From: an uncultured Tropicimonas sp.
Lineage (GTDB): Bacteria; Pseudomonadota; Alphaproteobacteria; Rhodobacterales; Rhodobacteraceae
Direction: 5' to 3'
DNA: 64,000 nucleotides
Assembly (NCBI GenBank): GCA_947495685.1
Contig: CANLZY010000018.1
Span: 67,244 to 131,243 of the forward strand
A program made the translations under genes and the position numbers. Under the pieces are notes generated by a model. That model made no database searches. It had not been told where the DNA came from and saw only the letters and a program-made list of their open reading frames with translations. Shown here piece after piece: positions 48,960-57,841 of the stretch. Numbering within the stretch: position 1 is the first letter of the stretch; the number at the start of each line of letters is the position of its first letter.

Positions 48960-49146
48960 GCCTGTTGCGATCCGGTCGCGTCACAGCCGGACAGTGTCAC
49001 CGATAGCTGTTGCCCGAGGGATCCCCGGGCGACCGCTATCCGGTTTTGGGCAATCCCTTCAGACATCGACCGGCACACCCGGACCGCTGTCTGATCGACA
49101 GGGTCCGGCCCGGAAGCGCGGTGTCTTGAAGGGATCGCCCACTGGG

Positions 49147-51144
49147 TCATTCGAACTCCATGATCACATCGTCGACGGCAAGACTGTCTCCCGCCATCGC
49201 ATTGACCTTGCTGACGACCGCCCGTCGTTCGGCGCGCAGGATGTTCTCCATCTTCATCGCTTCGACGGCACAGAGCGCCTGCCCCTCCTGAACCTCGTCG
49301 CCGACCGCGACATTGACCTTCACGATCAGGCCCGGCATCGGGCACAGCAGCATCCGCGAGGTGTCGGGCGGCAGTTTCTCGGGCATCAGCCGGGCCAGTT
49401 CACCCTGGCGCGGCGTGTAGACCCGTACCTTCACGTCGGCGCCGCGATAGCGGATGCGATACCCGGCCGTGATCTTCTGAACCTTGAACGCATGGTGCTC
49501 GCCGTCGATCTCCACGATCGTCAGCGTGTCGCCCGGGGTCCACTTGCTTTTCATCGCGATTCGGCGGTCCTCGAAGACGACCGTGGTGCCGTGCCTGTTG
49601 GCCTCGATCCTGACCGGGAACTCGGTTCCCTCAACAGCGAGGATCCAGTCGGTGCCCACCTTGCGTTTGTGGTTGTCCATCGTGCCGGTGATCCGGGTGC
49701 GCCGGATTTCGGCCACCCGGAACATGCCCACCGCACAGGCCGCAACCCGTTTCAGGTCGTCCTCGTCCAAGGTCACCCCGGCAAAGCCATCGGGGTATTC
49801 CTCGTCGATGAAGGCTGTGGTGATGTTGCCGTCGATGAACCGCTGGTGATCCATCACCGCCGACAGGAACGGGATATTGTGGCCGATCCCTTCGACCTCG
49901 AAACTGTCGAGCGCGTCGCGCATGGCGGTGATCGCGGTGGTCCGGTCCGGGGCCCAGGTGCAGAGCTTGGCGATCATCGGATCGTAGAACATCGAAATTT
50001 CGCCGCCCTCGTAAACCCCGGTGTCGTTGCGCACGGCCAGCGTTGAGGTCGCGACCTCGGCGGGCGGGCGATAGCGGCTCAACCGTCCGATCGAAGGCAG
50101 GAAGTTGCGATACGGGTCTTCGGCGTACAGGCGGCTCTCGATCGCCCAGCCCTTGATGCCGATCTCTTCCTGCGTCAGGCTCAGTCGCTCGCCGTAGGCC
50201 ACGCGGATCATCTGCTCTACCAGGTCGACGCCGGTGATCAATTCGGTCACGGGGTGTTCGACCTGAAGCCGGGTGTTCATTTCAAGGAAGTAAAAGTTCC
50301 TGTCGCCGTCGACGATGAATTCAACCGTCCCGGCCGAGCAATAATCAACAGCCCGGGCCAGCGCACAGGCCTGCTCGCCCATCGCCTTGCGGGTCTCGGC
50401 GTCAAGGAACGGGCTGGGGGCCTCTTCGATGACCTTCTGGTTGCGCCGCTGGATCGAACATTCGCGTTCGTTGAGATAGAGGTAGTTGCCATGCTTGTCG
50501 GCCAGCACCTGGATCTCGATGTGGCGCGGTTGGGTGATGAACTTCTCGATGAAGATCCGGTCGTCGCCAAAGGAACTTGCGGCCTCGTTCTTGGACGATT
50601 GGAAACCTTCGCGGGCCTCGGCATCGTTCCAGGCGATCCGCATCCCCTTGCCACCGCCACCGGCAGAGGCCTTGATCATCACCGGGTAGCCGACCTCGTT
50701 GGAAATCTTCACCGCATCATCGGCATCCTCGATCAGCCCCATGAACCCCGGAACCGTGCTGACGTTGGCTTCCATCGCCAGCTTCTTCGAGGTGATCTTG
50801 TCGCCCATGGCCTCGATCGCCGTTGCCGGTGGGCCCACGAAGGCCACGCCCTCTGCCTCCAGCGCCTCGGCGAACTTGCGGTTTTCCGACAGGAAGCCAT
50901 AGCCGGGATGCACGGCCTCGGCACCGGTCTTCCGGATCGCGTCCATCACGTTGTCGATGACGATATACGACTGGTTGGCCGGCGACGGGCCGATGTGCAC
51001 CGCTTCGTCCGCCATCTGCACGTGCAACGCGTTGCGGTCGGCGTCTGAATAGATGGCGACGGTCTGGATCCCCATCTTCCGGGCTGTCTTGATGACCCTG
51101 CAGGCGATCTCGCCACGGTTGGCGATCAGGAGTTTCTTGAACAT
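49147..51144 (-). CDS. pccA: Propionyl-CoA carboxylase, alpha (biotin) subunit
   Basis: A 665-residue subunit. The biotin carboxylase half starts MFKKLLIANRGEIACRVIKT, has the ATP-grasp glycine loop KASAGGGGKGMR, and RLQVEHPVTELITGVDLVEQ. The C-terminal biotin carrier domain carries EAMKMEN, with the biotinyl lysine about 34 residues from the end, and ends DDVIMEFE. It carboxylates biotin with bicarbonate and ATP; PccB transfers the carboxyl group to propionyl-CoA to give methylmalonyl-CoA. The ATG at 51144 is used. The 3-methylcrotonyl- and acetyl-CoA carboxylases are alternatives, but the pccB and scpA neighbours favour propionyl-CoA. Confidence 0.94.
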   Translation of the reverse strand: MFKKLLIANRGEIACRVIKTARKMGIQTVAIYSDADRNALHVQMADEAVHIGPSPANQSYIVIDNVMDAIRKTGAEAVHPGYGFLSENRKFAEALEAEGVAFVGPPATAIEAMGDKITSKKLAMEANVSTVPGFMGLIEDADDAVKISNEVGYPVMIKASAGGGGKGMRIAWNDAEAREGFQSSKNEAASSFGDDRIFIEKFITQPRHIEIQVLADKHGNYLYLNERECSIQRRNQKVIEEAPSPFLDAETRKAMGEQACALARAVDYCSAGTVEFIVDGDRNFYFLEMNTRLQVEHPVTELITGVDLVEQMIRVAYGERLSLTQEEIGIKGWAIESRLYAEDPYRNFLPSIGRLSRYRPPAEVATSTLAVRNDTGVYEGGEISMFYDPMIAKLCTWAPDRTTAITAMRDALDSFEVEGIGHNIPFLSAVMDHQRFIDGNITTAFIDEEYPDGFAGVTLDEDDLKRVAACAVGMFRVAEIRRTRITGTMDNHKRKVGTDWILAVEGTEFPVRIEANRHGTTVVFEDRRIAMKSKWTPGDTLTIVEIDGEHHAFKVQKITAGYRIRYRGADVKVRVYTPRQGELARLMPEKLPPDTSRMLLCPMPGLIVKVNVAVGDEVQEGQALCAVEAMKMENILRAERRAVVSKVNAMAGDSLAVDDVIMEFE

Positions 51145-51766
51145 TGGCGGTCCCTTCCCTGAAGTCCGTGGTGCTCTAAACCGGCCCATCGGACGAAAAA
51201 GTCACATGAAAGGCCACCGGAGCCGATTGCCCCGATGGACTTAAAGGAAACAGATGCGGGTTTGTTTGCCCGGAATGTCGGATCGTCAGCCGATGGCCCA
51301 CCTTGCATCGTCGGATAGCGCACCGGCCGCAGCGCCAATGAGCGCGCCGGGTGCTGCGCCAACCCCGGCGCTCTGCCGGTCGTTGCCTTCATCGCATGCG
51401 GCAAGCAGGCCAATGGCAAGGATGGGCGGGAAGGACGTGATGTGGAAAGCAATGCCGTGTCGCTTGATGACCGGGCTGGCACCGCCACCATGGTGCAGGT
51501 GCCACGCCGTATGACGCCCGAACAAGACCTGCCGCACCACGACCAACCCATTGCAGGAGCGCCAAAAACCGGTGGCTGCGCCTTGGGGCGGAGCAGCCAC
51601 CGGAAGTTGGAAAAGGTACTGTAGTTGGTCAAGGAACCGGCAAGGGGTGTGGGATGTGCCGCTCCTGCCCCATTGGTGCAACGCGACGCCACCCACGCAA
51701 AGCCGCGTGTTGCGACGGCCCTGATTTCAGCCGGTTTTTGCCGGGGTGATGGCGACGTCGGCAACA
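51145..51766. other. 622-bp stretch without a clear gene
   Basis: Between pccA and the small gene at 51767. It holds the pccA promoter region and, at 51564-51603, a strong minus-strand terminator. A minus-strand frame at about 51286-51453 reads LAIGLLAACDEGNDRQSAGV and GALIGAAAGALSDDA, like a tiny glycine-zipper lipoprotein, but has no usable start codon, so I treat it as a possible relic. Nothing else is supported. Confidence 0.5.
51564..51603 (-). terminator. Strong Rho-independent terminator
   Basis: On the minus strand, CCGGTGGCTGC (51603-51593) and GCAGCCACCGG (51579-51569) form a perfect 11-bp stem, followed by TTTTT (51568-51564). It lies 164 bp past the stop of the gene at 51767, leaving a long non-coding 3' segment. 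Confidence 0.8.
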
Positions 51767-52165
51767 TCATGCCTGATCTGCTCCTTCATCATCGTCTTCC
51801 GGGTCGTCCACGATGTCGAACTTCGCCAGAACGTCCGGAAAGCTCCGCTGAATGACGCCCAGATCCACCTTCAGCAGCGCCTCGTAGGAGGCCGGGTCAA
51901 ACGGGTCCTCGGCCGGAACCACTTCGCGCCCGAGCAGCCAGTTCAGGCGACCCGCATCAAGGTTGCCGCGCTCGAACGGCGCATCGCCAAAGCATGTCAA
52001 CAGCGCCTCGACAAAGCCCGCGTCGGCACGCCGGTCGGCCGGCTTGCGGTCCGGATGCCGCTTGCGTTCCAGCAAGGGCGTCGCGCCTGCCTTGTTCGGG
52101 CGCCGGACGGTGAACTGAAAGTCGGTTCCGGGCAAGCGGCTGGGGAACCCCCGATGCTTCAGCAT
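51767..52165 (-). CDS. Hypothetical protein, 132 aa, between pccB and pccA
   Basis: A soluble protein starting MLKHRGFPSRLPGTDFQFTV. The first 55 residues are basic (RRPNKAGATPLLERKRHPDR), the remainder is mixed (FVEALLTCFGDAPFERGNLD, LNWLLGREVVPAEDPFDPAS), and it ends in an acidic tail (DDPEDDDEGADQA). No signal peptide or membrane segment is visible and I do not recognise the family. It is the last gene of a minus-strand group of three small genes downstream of pccB and ends at the terminator at 51564-51603. The start at 52165 is chosen over an upstream extension that overlaps the preceding gene. Confidence 0.68.
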   Translation of the reverse strand: MLKHRGFPSRLPGTDFQFTVRRPNKAGATPLLERKRHPDRKPADRRADAGFVEALLTCFGDAPFERGNLDAGRLNWLLGREVVPAEDPFDPASYEALLKVDLGVIQRSFPDVLAKFDIVDDPEDDDEGADQA

Positions 52166-52214
52166 GTTGTTCTCCTGTCTGAGGTGTCCGAAACCAGATT
52201 TTTCATCCCTTGCA

Positions 52215-52616
52215 TCATTGCCAGACACAGCCTCCGTCGGTTGGCAGGTAGGCGCCGATAAAGATCGTGGCGTCCGGGTCCATGACCCCTCGCTCGACGA
52301 TCCGGTCCATCAATGTAATCAGAACCTGATCCACGTCGCCGACCTCCTTGGCGGCTGGCAAGCCCTCGATGTCGCAAAGGCGGTCAAGTTCGGTCGACAC
52401 CTGTTCGTACCCCACGTGACCGGCGCCCTGCCCGATCTCCGGCGCAACGAACCGCAGCGTCAGCCAGGTTTGACCATCGGACTGCTGTTCGACGATCCGG
52501 TCCAGAAACCGCACCTCGACATCCGGCGTGCGCACCACCTTCTGGGCCAAAACCGCGCCACCGGCCAGAACCACCAACGCCGCAACCAACAATCGGGCAC
52601 GCCCCAAACCGGTCAT
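52215..52616 (-). CDS. Hypothetical exported protein, 133 aa
   Basis: A protein with an N-terminal signal-type or anchor segment (LLVAALVVLAGGAVLAQ), then VRTPDVEVRFLDRIVEQQSD and TWLTLRFVAPEIGQG, ending in GAYLPTDGGCVWQ. Two cysteines (LDRLCDIEGLP and GGCVWQ) could form a disulfide in the periplasm. It resembles DUF6497-type proteins that I associate with Rhodobacterales, but I cannot confirm that. Its start overlaps the stop of the gene upstream by 4 bp, so the two are co-translated. Confidence 0.72.
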   Translation of the reverse strand: MTGLGRARLLVAALVVLAGGAVLAQKVVRTPDVEVRFLDRIVEQQSDGQTWLTLRFVAPEIGQGAGHVGYEQVSTELDRLCDIEGLPAAKEVGDVDQVLITLMDRIVERGVMDPDATIFIGAYLPTDGGCVWQ

Positions 52617-52960
52617 TGCGCGCCCTCCGCCGTCCGGCTCCAGCGAGCCCGGTTGTCAGGGCTGTCGAGCACCTCGGCAATCCGGGCCTCCAGGTACCCG
52701 CGGTCAAAGCTGCGCGCCATCACCCGGCCACCGGCCTGAACGCGCAAGTCGGCACCCTCGTTCGTGACCTCGATCACCGGAGAAAACCCGCGCTGCCGTT
52801 GCAGCGCCCGCCACAGGTCCTGCCGGATCTGCGAGGCAAGCCGCAACCGGCCCGAGAGCGGCAACCGGGTTTCAGCCACCACATCGAAACGTGCAGGCAG
52901 ATGCCGGGCCAGCGTCAGGACGGGTCCGGCGCGCAGGATATGCCAGGCAGAACGGCTCAC
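52613..52960 (-). CDS. Hypothetical protein, 115 aa, downstream of pccB
   Basis: A basic, soluble protein (ARFDVVAETRLPLSGRLRLA, SQIRQDLWRALQRQRGFSPV, IEVTNEGADLRVQAGGRVMA) without a signal peptide. The middle part reads like a small alpha/beta domain; I do not recognise it. It lies 132 bp after the pccB stop codon on the same strand and overlaps the next gene by 4 bp, so it probably starts a three-gene unit or continues the pccB transcript. Its start at 52960 is the only one giving the full domain. Confidence 0.68.
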   Translation of the reverse strand: MSRSAWHILRAGPVLTLARHLPARFDVVAETRLPLSGRLRLASQIRQDLWRALQRQRGFSPVIEVTNEGADLRVQAGGRVMARSFDRGYLEARIAEVLDSPDNRARWSRTAEGAQ

Positions 52961-53092
52961 GTGCGAGCCTGTCCCCGGGGCGGCATCGCCCCTGTCCGTG
53001 TCTGCCAGATCTGCATCATTCCGTCGGTCTCCGTTTTTTCGATACTCGGTGGGAACGAGCTACAGGCCCCCGCCCTTGGTCTGTCGTGCCGC

Positions 53093-54625
53093 CTAGAGCG
53101 GAATGTTGTTGTGTTTCTTCCAGGGCGTTTCCGTCCGCTTGTGGCGGAGGCTGGCGAAGGCACGTGCCACCCGGCGGCGGGTCGAATGCGGCTGGATCAC
53201 CTCGTCGATGAAGCCACGTTCGGCCGCAACGAAGGGGTTCGCAAACCGGCCCTCGTAATCGGCCGTGTGCTGCGCGATCTTTTCGGAATCTCCGAGGTCC
53301 CCGCGATGCAGGATCTCGACCGCGCCCTTTGCCCCCATCACAGCGATCTGCGCTGTTGGCCAGGCATAGTTGAGGTCGCCCTTGAGGTGTTTGGAGCTCA
53401 TCACGTCATAGGCACCGCCATAGGCCTTGCGGGTGATGACGGTCACCTTGGGGACCGTCGCCTCGCCAAAGGCGAACAGCAGCTTGGCCCCATGCTTGAT
53501 GACGCCGCCGTATTCCTGCCCCGTCCCGGGCAGGAAGCCCGGCACATCCACAAAGGTCAGGATCGGGATCTCGAAGGCATCGCAGAACCGCACGAACCGC
53601 GCGGCCTTTTTCGAACTGTCGATGTCGAGACAGCCGGCCAGAACCATCGGCTGGTTGGCCACCACACCGGTCGTCTGGCCCTCGATCCGGATGAAACCGG
53701 TCAGGATGTTCTGGGCGTGGTTTTGCTGGATCTCGTAAAAATCGCCCTCGTCCGCGACCTTCCGGATCAGTTCCTTCATGTCATAGGGCGTATGGGCATT
53801 GTCGGGGATCAGGGTGTCGAGGCTCTCCTCCACGCGGTCCGGCGAGTCGAAGAACGGCCGCACCGGCGCCTTCTGCCGGTTGTTCATCGGCAGGAAGTCG
53901 AACAGGCGGCGTATCTCGATCAACGCCTCGACATCGTTCTCGAAGGCCCCATCGGCGACCGAAGACTTCTTTGTATGAGTTGCGGCGCCGCCCAGTTCCT
54001 CGGCGGTCACCACCTCGTTGGTCACCGTCTTCACCACGTCGGGGCCAGTGACGAACATGTAGGACGTGTCCTGCACCATGAAGATGAAGTCGGTCATGGC
54101 CGGCGAATAGACCGCGCCACCGGCGCAGGGGCCCATGATGACCGAGATCTGCGGGATCACGCCCGAGGCCTCGATGTTGCGCTGGAACACCTCGGCATAG
54201 CCGGCAAGGCTGTCCACGCCTTCCTGGATGCGCGCGCCGCCAGAATCGTTCAGACCGATGACAGGGGCACCGTTCTGCACCGCCATATCCATGATCTTGC
54301 AGATCTTCTGGGCGTGCGTGGCCGACAACGAGCCCCCAAAAACCGTGAAATCCTGTGAAAAGACATAGACAAGCCGGCCGTTGATCGTGCCCCACCCTGT
54401 CACGACACCGTCGCCTGCGGGCTTTTCCGCCTCCATGCCGAATTCGGTACAGCGATGCGCGACGAACATGTCGAATTCTTCGAACGAGCCTTCGTCCAGC
54501 AGCAAGTCGATGCGTTCACGCGCGGTCAGCTTGCCTTTCTTGTGCTGGTTGTCGATCCGGCGCTGGCCACCTCCCAGACGGGCCGAGGCGCGTCGGGTCT
54601 CAAGCTCCTCAAGGATGTCTTTCAT
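53093..54625 (-). CDS. pccB: Propionyl-CoA carboxylase, beta (carboxyltransferase) subunit
   Basis: A 510-residue carboxyltransferase starting [21 protein letters not shown]- and C-terminal crotonase-like halves are visible: [20 protein letters not shown] and [20 protein letters not shown] in the first (oxyanion-hole glycines), then [20 protein letters not shown] and [20 protein letters not shown] in the second. It makes (S)-methylmalonyl-CoA with PccA. The length is typical. The upstream 193 bp, divergent from the MFS gene, carry TTTGCAAA-type boxes suited to the PccR regulator encoded at 56089. Confidence 0.95.
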   Translation of the reverse strand: MKDILEELETRRASARLGGGQRRIDNQHKKGKLTARERIDLLLDEGSFEEFDMFVAHRCTEFGMEAEKPAGDGVVTGWGTINGRLVYVFSQDFTVFGGSLSATHAQKICKIMDMAVQNGAPVIGLNDSGGARIQEGVDSLAGYAEVFQRNIEASGVIPQISVIMGPCAGGAVYSPAMTDFIFMVQDTSYMFVTGPDVVKTVTNEVVTAEELGGAATHTKKSSVADGAFENDVEALIEIRRLFDFLPMNNRQKAPVRPFFDSPDRVEESLDTLIPDNAHTPYDMKELIRKVADEGDFYEIQQNHAQNILTGFIRIEGQTTGVVANQPMVLAGCLDIDSSKKAARFVRFCDAFEIPILTFVDVPGFLPGTGQEYGGVIKHGAKLLFAFGEATVPKVTVITRKAYGGAYDVMSSKHLKGDLNYAWPTAQIAVMGAKGAVEILHRGDLGDSEKIAQHTADYEGRFANPFVAAERGFIDEVIQPHSTRRRVARAFASLRHKRTETPWKKHNNIPL

Positions 54626-54689
54626 CGGTCTCGTCCCCCTGTTCTTCCCTGACCGCTTCGTATCCCCGCCAGTGGGGAATCCGAAAGAG

Positions 54690-54749
54690 GCAAATAGAAG
54701 ATTTGCATATTATTGGCAGATGCGATTTTGCAAATTGCAAATTTGCGAA
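54690..54749. promoter_or_regulatory. Cluster of TTTGCAAA-type boxes upstream of pccB
   Basis: An inverted repeat GCAAAT-5-ATTTGC at 54690-54706 and, 20 bp further, a perfect TTTGCAAA at 54727-54734 followed by overlapping near-copies to TTTGCGAA at 54742-54749. TTTGCAAA half-sites are the reported recognition element of PccR/RamB-type (ScfR) regulators. The position, 65-125 bp before the pccB start codon, fits an operator. Confidence 0.75.
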
Positions 54750-54818
54750 ACTTCGGAAAACTCCTTCAATGGTTACCCTTTCATGGACATGCCATCCGGA
54801 ACACCCTAATTTCGCGCC

Positions 54819-56039
54819 ATGTCAGCGCCCAACCCGGTCACATTTCTCGACCGCGCAACCCCGCCACATATCGTCACACTCGTCCTGCTTGCAGGGCTTT
54901 CGGCGATGAACATGTCGATCTTCCTGCCGTCGCTTCCGGCAATGACCGACTATTTCGGCACGGATTACGCGGTGATGCAGCTTTCGGTCTCGCTCTACCT
55001 GGCGACGACCGCGGTGATGCAATTGTTCATCGGGCCCCTGTCGGATCGCATCGGGCGCCGCCCGGTGGTGCTGGGCGCGTTGGCCATCTTCATGCTGGCG
55101 ACCCTGGGATGCCTGCTGGCCCCGTCAGTCGAGATATTCCTGGCCTTTCGCATGTTGCAGGGCGTGGTCGCCGTGGGCCTGGTGCTGTCGCGCGCGGTTG
55201 TCCGCGACATGTACCCTCAGAACGAGGCCGCCTCGCGCATCGGCTACGTGACCATGGGCATGTCGCTTGTCCCGATGTTCGCGCCAATGATCGGCGGCAC
55301 GCTGGAAGAGCTGTTCGGCTGGCAGTCCATCTTTGTCTTTCTGCTGGTGTGCGGCGGATTGGCCGGTTGGCTTGCATGGGCCGATCAGGGCGAAACCGCC
55401 ACCAGCACCGGCACCACGATGAGCCAGCAACTGCGCGAATACCCGCACCTGCTGGCATCACCAAGGTTCTGGGGCTATGCGCTGGCCTCCGCTTTTGCGT
55501 CGGGCGCGTTCTTTGCGTTTCTGGGCGGCGCGCCCTATGCCGCTGACCGCATCTTTGGCCTGTCGCCCTTCTGGACCGGCGTCAGCTTTGGCGCACCGGC
55601 GATCGGCTATACCATTGGCAACTTCATCTCGGGGCGCTTCTCGGCCCATCTCGGGATCAATCCTCTGATCCTTTGGGGCACCGTGATCTCCACGATAGGG
55701 CTCGGCCTGTCTTTGTTGCTCGGCTTTGCCGGGATTCATTCCGCTGTCGTCTTTTTCAGCATCACCACCACCCTCGGCCTGGGCAATGGCATGGTCATCC
55801 CCAACGCCACGGCGGGCCTGCTGTCGGTTCGCCCCAAACTGGCCGGAACCGCCAGCGGCCTTGGCGGGGCGATCATGATCGGCGGTGGGGCGGCGCTGTC
55901 GGTCCTGGCCGGTCACCTGCTGGAAGGCGCCCCCACGGCGATGCCGCTGCAATGGCTGATGTTCGTGTCCTCTGCCCTGTCGCTGGCCTGCATGCTTTTC
56001 GTGCTGCGGCGCGAGCGCCAATTGTGGCTTGCCAAGTGA
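54819..56039 (+). CDS. MFS multidrug efflux protein, Bcr/CflA type
   Basis: A 406-residue, 12-segment major facilitator. The start (IVTLVLLAGLSAMNMSIFLP, SLPAMTDYFGT) and motif A between helices 2 and 3 (GPLSDRIGRRPVVLGALAIF) are typical of the Bcr/CflA subfamily, as is the motif C-like stretch in helix 5 (GMSLVPMFAPMIGGTLEELF). The exported compound is unknown. It is divergent from pccB and runs into pccR with 49 bp between them, and that gap carries PccR-type boxes, so pccR has its own promoter even if the efflux gene is partly co-transcribed. Confidence 0.9.
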   Translation: MSAPNPVTFLDRATPPHIVTLVLLAGLSAMNMSIFLPSLPAMTDYFGTDYAVMQLSVSLYLATTAVMQLFIGPLSDRIGRRPVVLGALAIFMLATLGCLLAPSVEIFLAFRMLQGVVAVGLVLSRAVVRDMYPQNEAASRIGYVTMGMSLVPMFAPMIGGTLEELFGWQSIFVFLLVCGGLAGWLAWADQGETATSTGTTMSQQLREYPHLLASPRFWGYALASAFASGAFFAFLGGAPYAADRIFGLSPFWTGVSFGAPAIGYTIGNFISGRFSAHLGINPLILWGTVISTIGLGLSLLLGFAGIHSAVVFFSITTTLGLGNGMVIPNATAGLLSVRPKLAGTASGLGGAIMIGGGAALSVLAGHLLEGAPTAMPLQWLMFVSSALSLACMLFVLRRERQLWLAK

Positions 56040-56041
56040 GC

Positions 56042-56080
56042 TTTGCAAAGAATACACCTCGCCCGGATCAGATTTGCAAA
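56042..56080 (+). promoter_or_regulatory. Two TTTGCAAA boxes upstream of pccR
   Basis: Perfect TTTGCAAA copies at 56042-56049 and 56073-56080, 31 bp apart (about three helical turns), in the 49-bp gap just before the pccR start codon. They suggest autoregulation by PccR, matching the boxes upstream of pccB. Confidence 0.75.
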
Positions 56081-56088
56081 GAGCCCCC

Positions 56089-57474
56089 ATGCCGCAGAAA
56101 AAACTCTATGCCGGCGTCAAGCTGAACGAGATCCGCACCAAGCTGGGCCTGACCCAAAAGGTCTTTGCCGCCAAGCTCGGCGTATCGCTGCCCTACCTCA
56201 ACCAGATGGAAAACAACCACCGGCCGATTTCGACAACTGTGGTGCTCGCCCTTGCACAGGAGTTCGGCCAGGACGTGACCGAACTCAGCTCCGGCGACAC
56301 CGAGCGACTTGTCACCGACATGCGAGAGGCACTGGCCGACCCGGTCTTTTCCGACACGCCCCCGTTGGCCGACCTGCGGCTGGCGGCGTCAAACGCGCCG
56401 GCGCTGACCCGCGCGTTTCTGGAATTGCACAGCGCCTATCGCCGCACACAGGAGCGGCTGGTCACACTGGACGCGGCCTTGGGCGAGCGCAGCGATGATG
56501 TTGCAGCATCCCCCTGGGACGAGGTTCGGGACTTCTTCCATTACATTGACAACTACATAGATCCCGTTGATCGCGCTGCAGAATTCTTTGCGGGAGACGA
56601 CCCGATGGCGGCTGCCCGGCAGGCCTTGGAAGGCCGCGACATCTCGACGTTCATCGCAGAGGAATCGGACCTGCGAACCTATGACCCGGAGCGGCGCGAG
56701 CTGACCCTCTCAGCTCAGGCCAGCCGGGCCACTCGCAATTTCCAGACACTGCACCAGGTTGCACTGCTGACCCAGAACGACCTGCTGGAAGCGACACTCG
56801 ACCTCGCCCGTTTCCAGAGCGCGGAGGCCCGCGCCATCGCCAAGATCGGGCTGGCGAACTATTTCGCCGGGGCAGCATTGTTGCCCTACGGCCGATTCCG
56901 GACCGCCGCACAGGACACCCGCCACGACATCGAGCGACTGGCGCACCGGTTCAACGCATCGTTCGAACAGGTCATGCATCGGTTGTCGACGATGCAACGG
57001 ATGGGCGCCAAGGGCGTTCCGTTCCTGTTTGTCCGGGTCGATCAGGCCGGCACGATCACCAAGCGCCACTCGGCCACGCGGCTGCAATTCGCCCGGTTCG
57101 GCGGTGCCTGCCCACTGTGGAACGTGCACCGTGCGTTTGAAACGCCGGCACAGTTCCTGCGGCAACTGGCCGAGACGCCGGATGGCGAGCGATACCTGCT
57201 GCTGGCCCGCGACGTGTCCAAGCCCGGTGGGGCATGGGGCACACCCTACCGGCGTCACGCCATCGCGCTTGGTTGCGAGGTCAGTCACGCCTCGCAACTG
57301 GTCTATGCCGATGGGTTGGACACCGGGAACCCCGCCGCCTACGAGCCGATCGGAACATCCTGTCGGATCTGCGAACGCCGGGACTGTCACCAGAGATCAG
57401 TGCCGCCGCTGGAACGGAAGCTCAAGTTTGCACCCAACCAACGTCGGGTGTTGCCTTACGAGATCGGCAAGTGA
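56089..57474 (+). CDS. pccR: Short-chain fatty acyl-CoA regulator PccR (ScfR family)
   Basis: A 461-residue regulator. The N-terminal XRE-type HTH (residues about 8-62: KLNEIRTKLGLTQKVFAAKL, GVSLPYLNQMENNHRPIS) is followed by a long IrrE/DUF955-like and DUF2083-type C-terminal part (about 150-461). The C-terminal part holds cysteines in SCRICERRDCHQRSVPP, a feature of ScfR proteins such as RamB and PccR that sense short-chain acyl-CoA. PccR of Rhodobacter sphaeroides controls propionyl-CoA carboxylase genes. Matching boxes occur before this gene and before pccB. The ATG at 56089 is chosen. Confidence 0.9.
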   Translation: MPQKKLYAGVKLNEIRTKLGLTQKVFAAKLGVSLPYLNQMENNHRPISTTVVLALAQEFGQDVTELSSGDTERLVTDMREALADPVFSDTPPLADLRLAASNAPALTRAFLELHSAYRRTQERLVTLDAALGERSDDVAASPWDEVRDFFHYIDNYIDPVDRAAEFFAGDDPMAAARQALEGRDISTFIAEESDLRTYDPERRELTLSAQASRATRNFQTLHQVALLTQNDLLEATLDLARFQSAEARAIAKIGLANYFAGAALLPYGRFRTAAQDTRHDIERLAHRFNASFEQVMHRLSTMQRMGAKGVPFLFVRVDQAGTITKRHSATRLQFARFGGACPLWNVHRAFETPAQFLRQLAETPDGERYLLLARDVSKPGGAWGTPYRRHAIALGCEVSHASQLVYADGLDTGNPAAYEPIGTSCRICERRDCHQRSVPPLERKLKFAPNQRRVLPYEIGK

Positions 57475-57507
57475 TCAAGGATGGCGGCTCCGCGCCCCGC
57501 GATCAGG

Positions 57508-57747
57508 TCAGGCCTGAGCCAGACGCCGGTTGATCTCGTCCTTCAGAAACACCCGCTTCTTGCGCAATTGGTGCTCTGCAAGCTCCTCCAACGGCTGTTC
57601 ATAGGTCTCGGCCAAGTGCACCCGCTGGTTGATCTCGGCGTATTCGCCGGCCAGCGCCGCAAAAGCCGCATCCTCGGCCGCCAACCGGCCGATCAGATCC
57701 TGCTGTGTCGGAAATTCCTCCGCAAGCTCGTGGGGGACGTGGGACAT
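57508..57747 (-). CDS. YdcH-like small protein (DUF465)
   Basis: A 79-residue helical protein, MSHVPHELAEEFPTQQDLIG to the end EINRRLAQA. The pattern DLI.RLAAEDAAFAAL, a central charged helix and QLRKKRVFLKDEI is that of DUF465/YdcH proteins, which form short coiled-coil hairpins and have no defined function. The ATG at 57747 is inside a longer frame whose upstream part is noise. It is convergent with pccR. Confidence 0.82.
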   Translation of the reverse strand: MSHVPHELAEEFPTQQDLIGRLAAEDAAFAALAGEYAEINQRVHLAETYEQPLEELAEHQLRKKRVFLKDEINRRLAQA

Positions 57748-57841
57748 GGCGCCTCTCCTTCTTGATTGTTGCACAAGATTTGTGGTCCTCCGACTCGGCA
57801 CCCGTCCTTGACCTGCGTCAAACCCATGCTTTTTCGCGAAT

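Noticed and set aside
51286-51453. Possible tiny glycine-zipper lipoprotein on the minus strand
   Set aside because: It has lipobox-like text (LLAAC) but no ATG, GTG or TTG in a suitable place; kept only as a possible relic.
52616-54358. 580-codon plus-strand frame opposite pccB
   Set aside because: Antisense shadow of pccB and the small gene before it.
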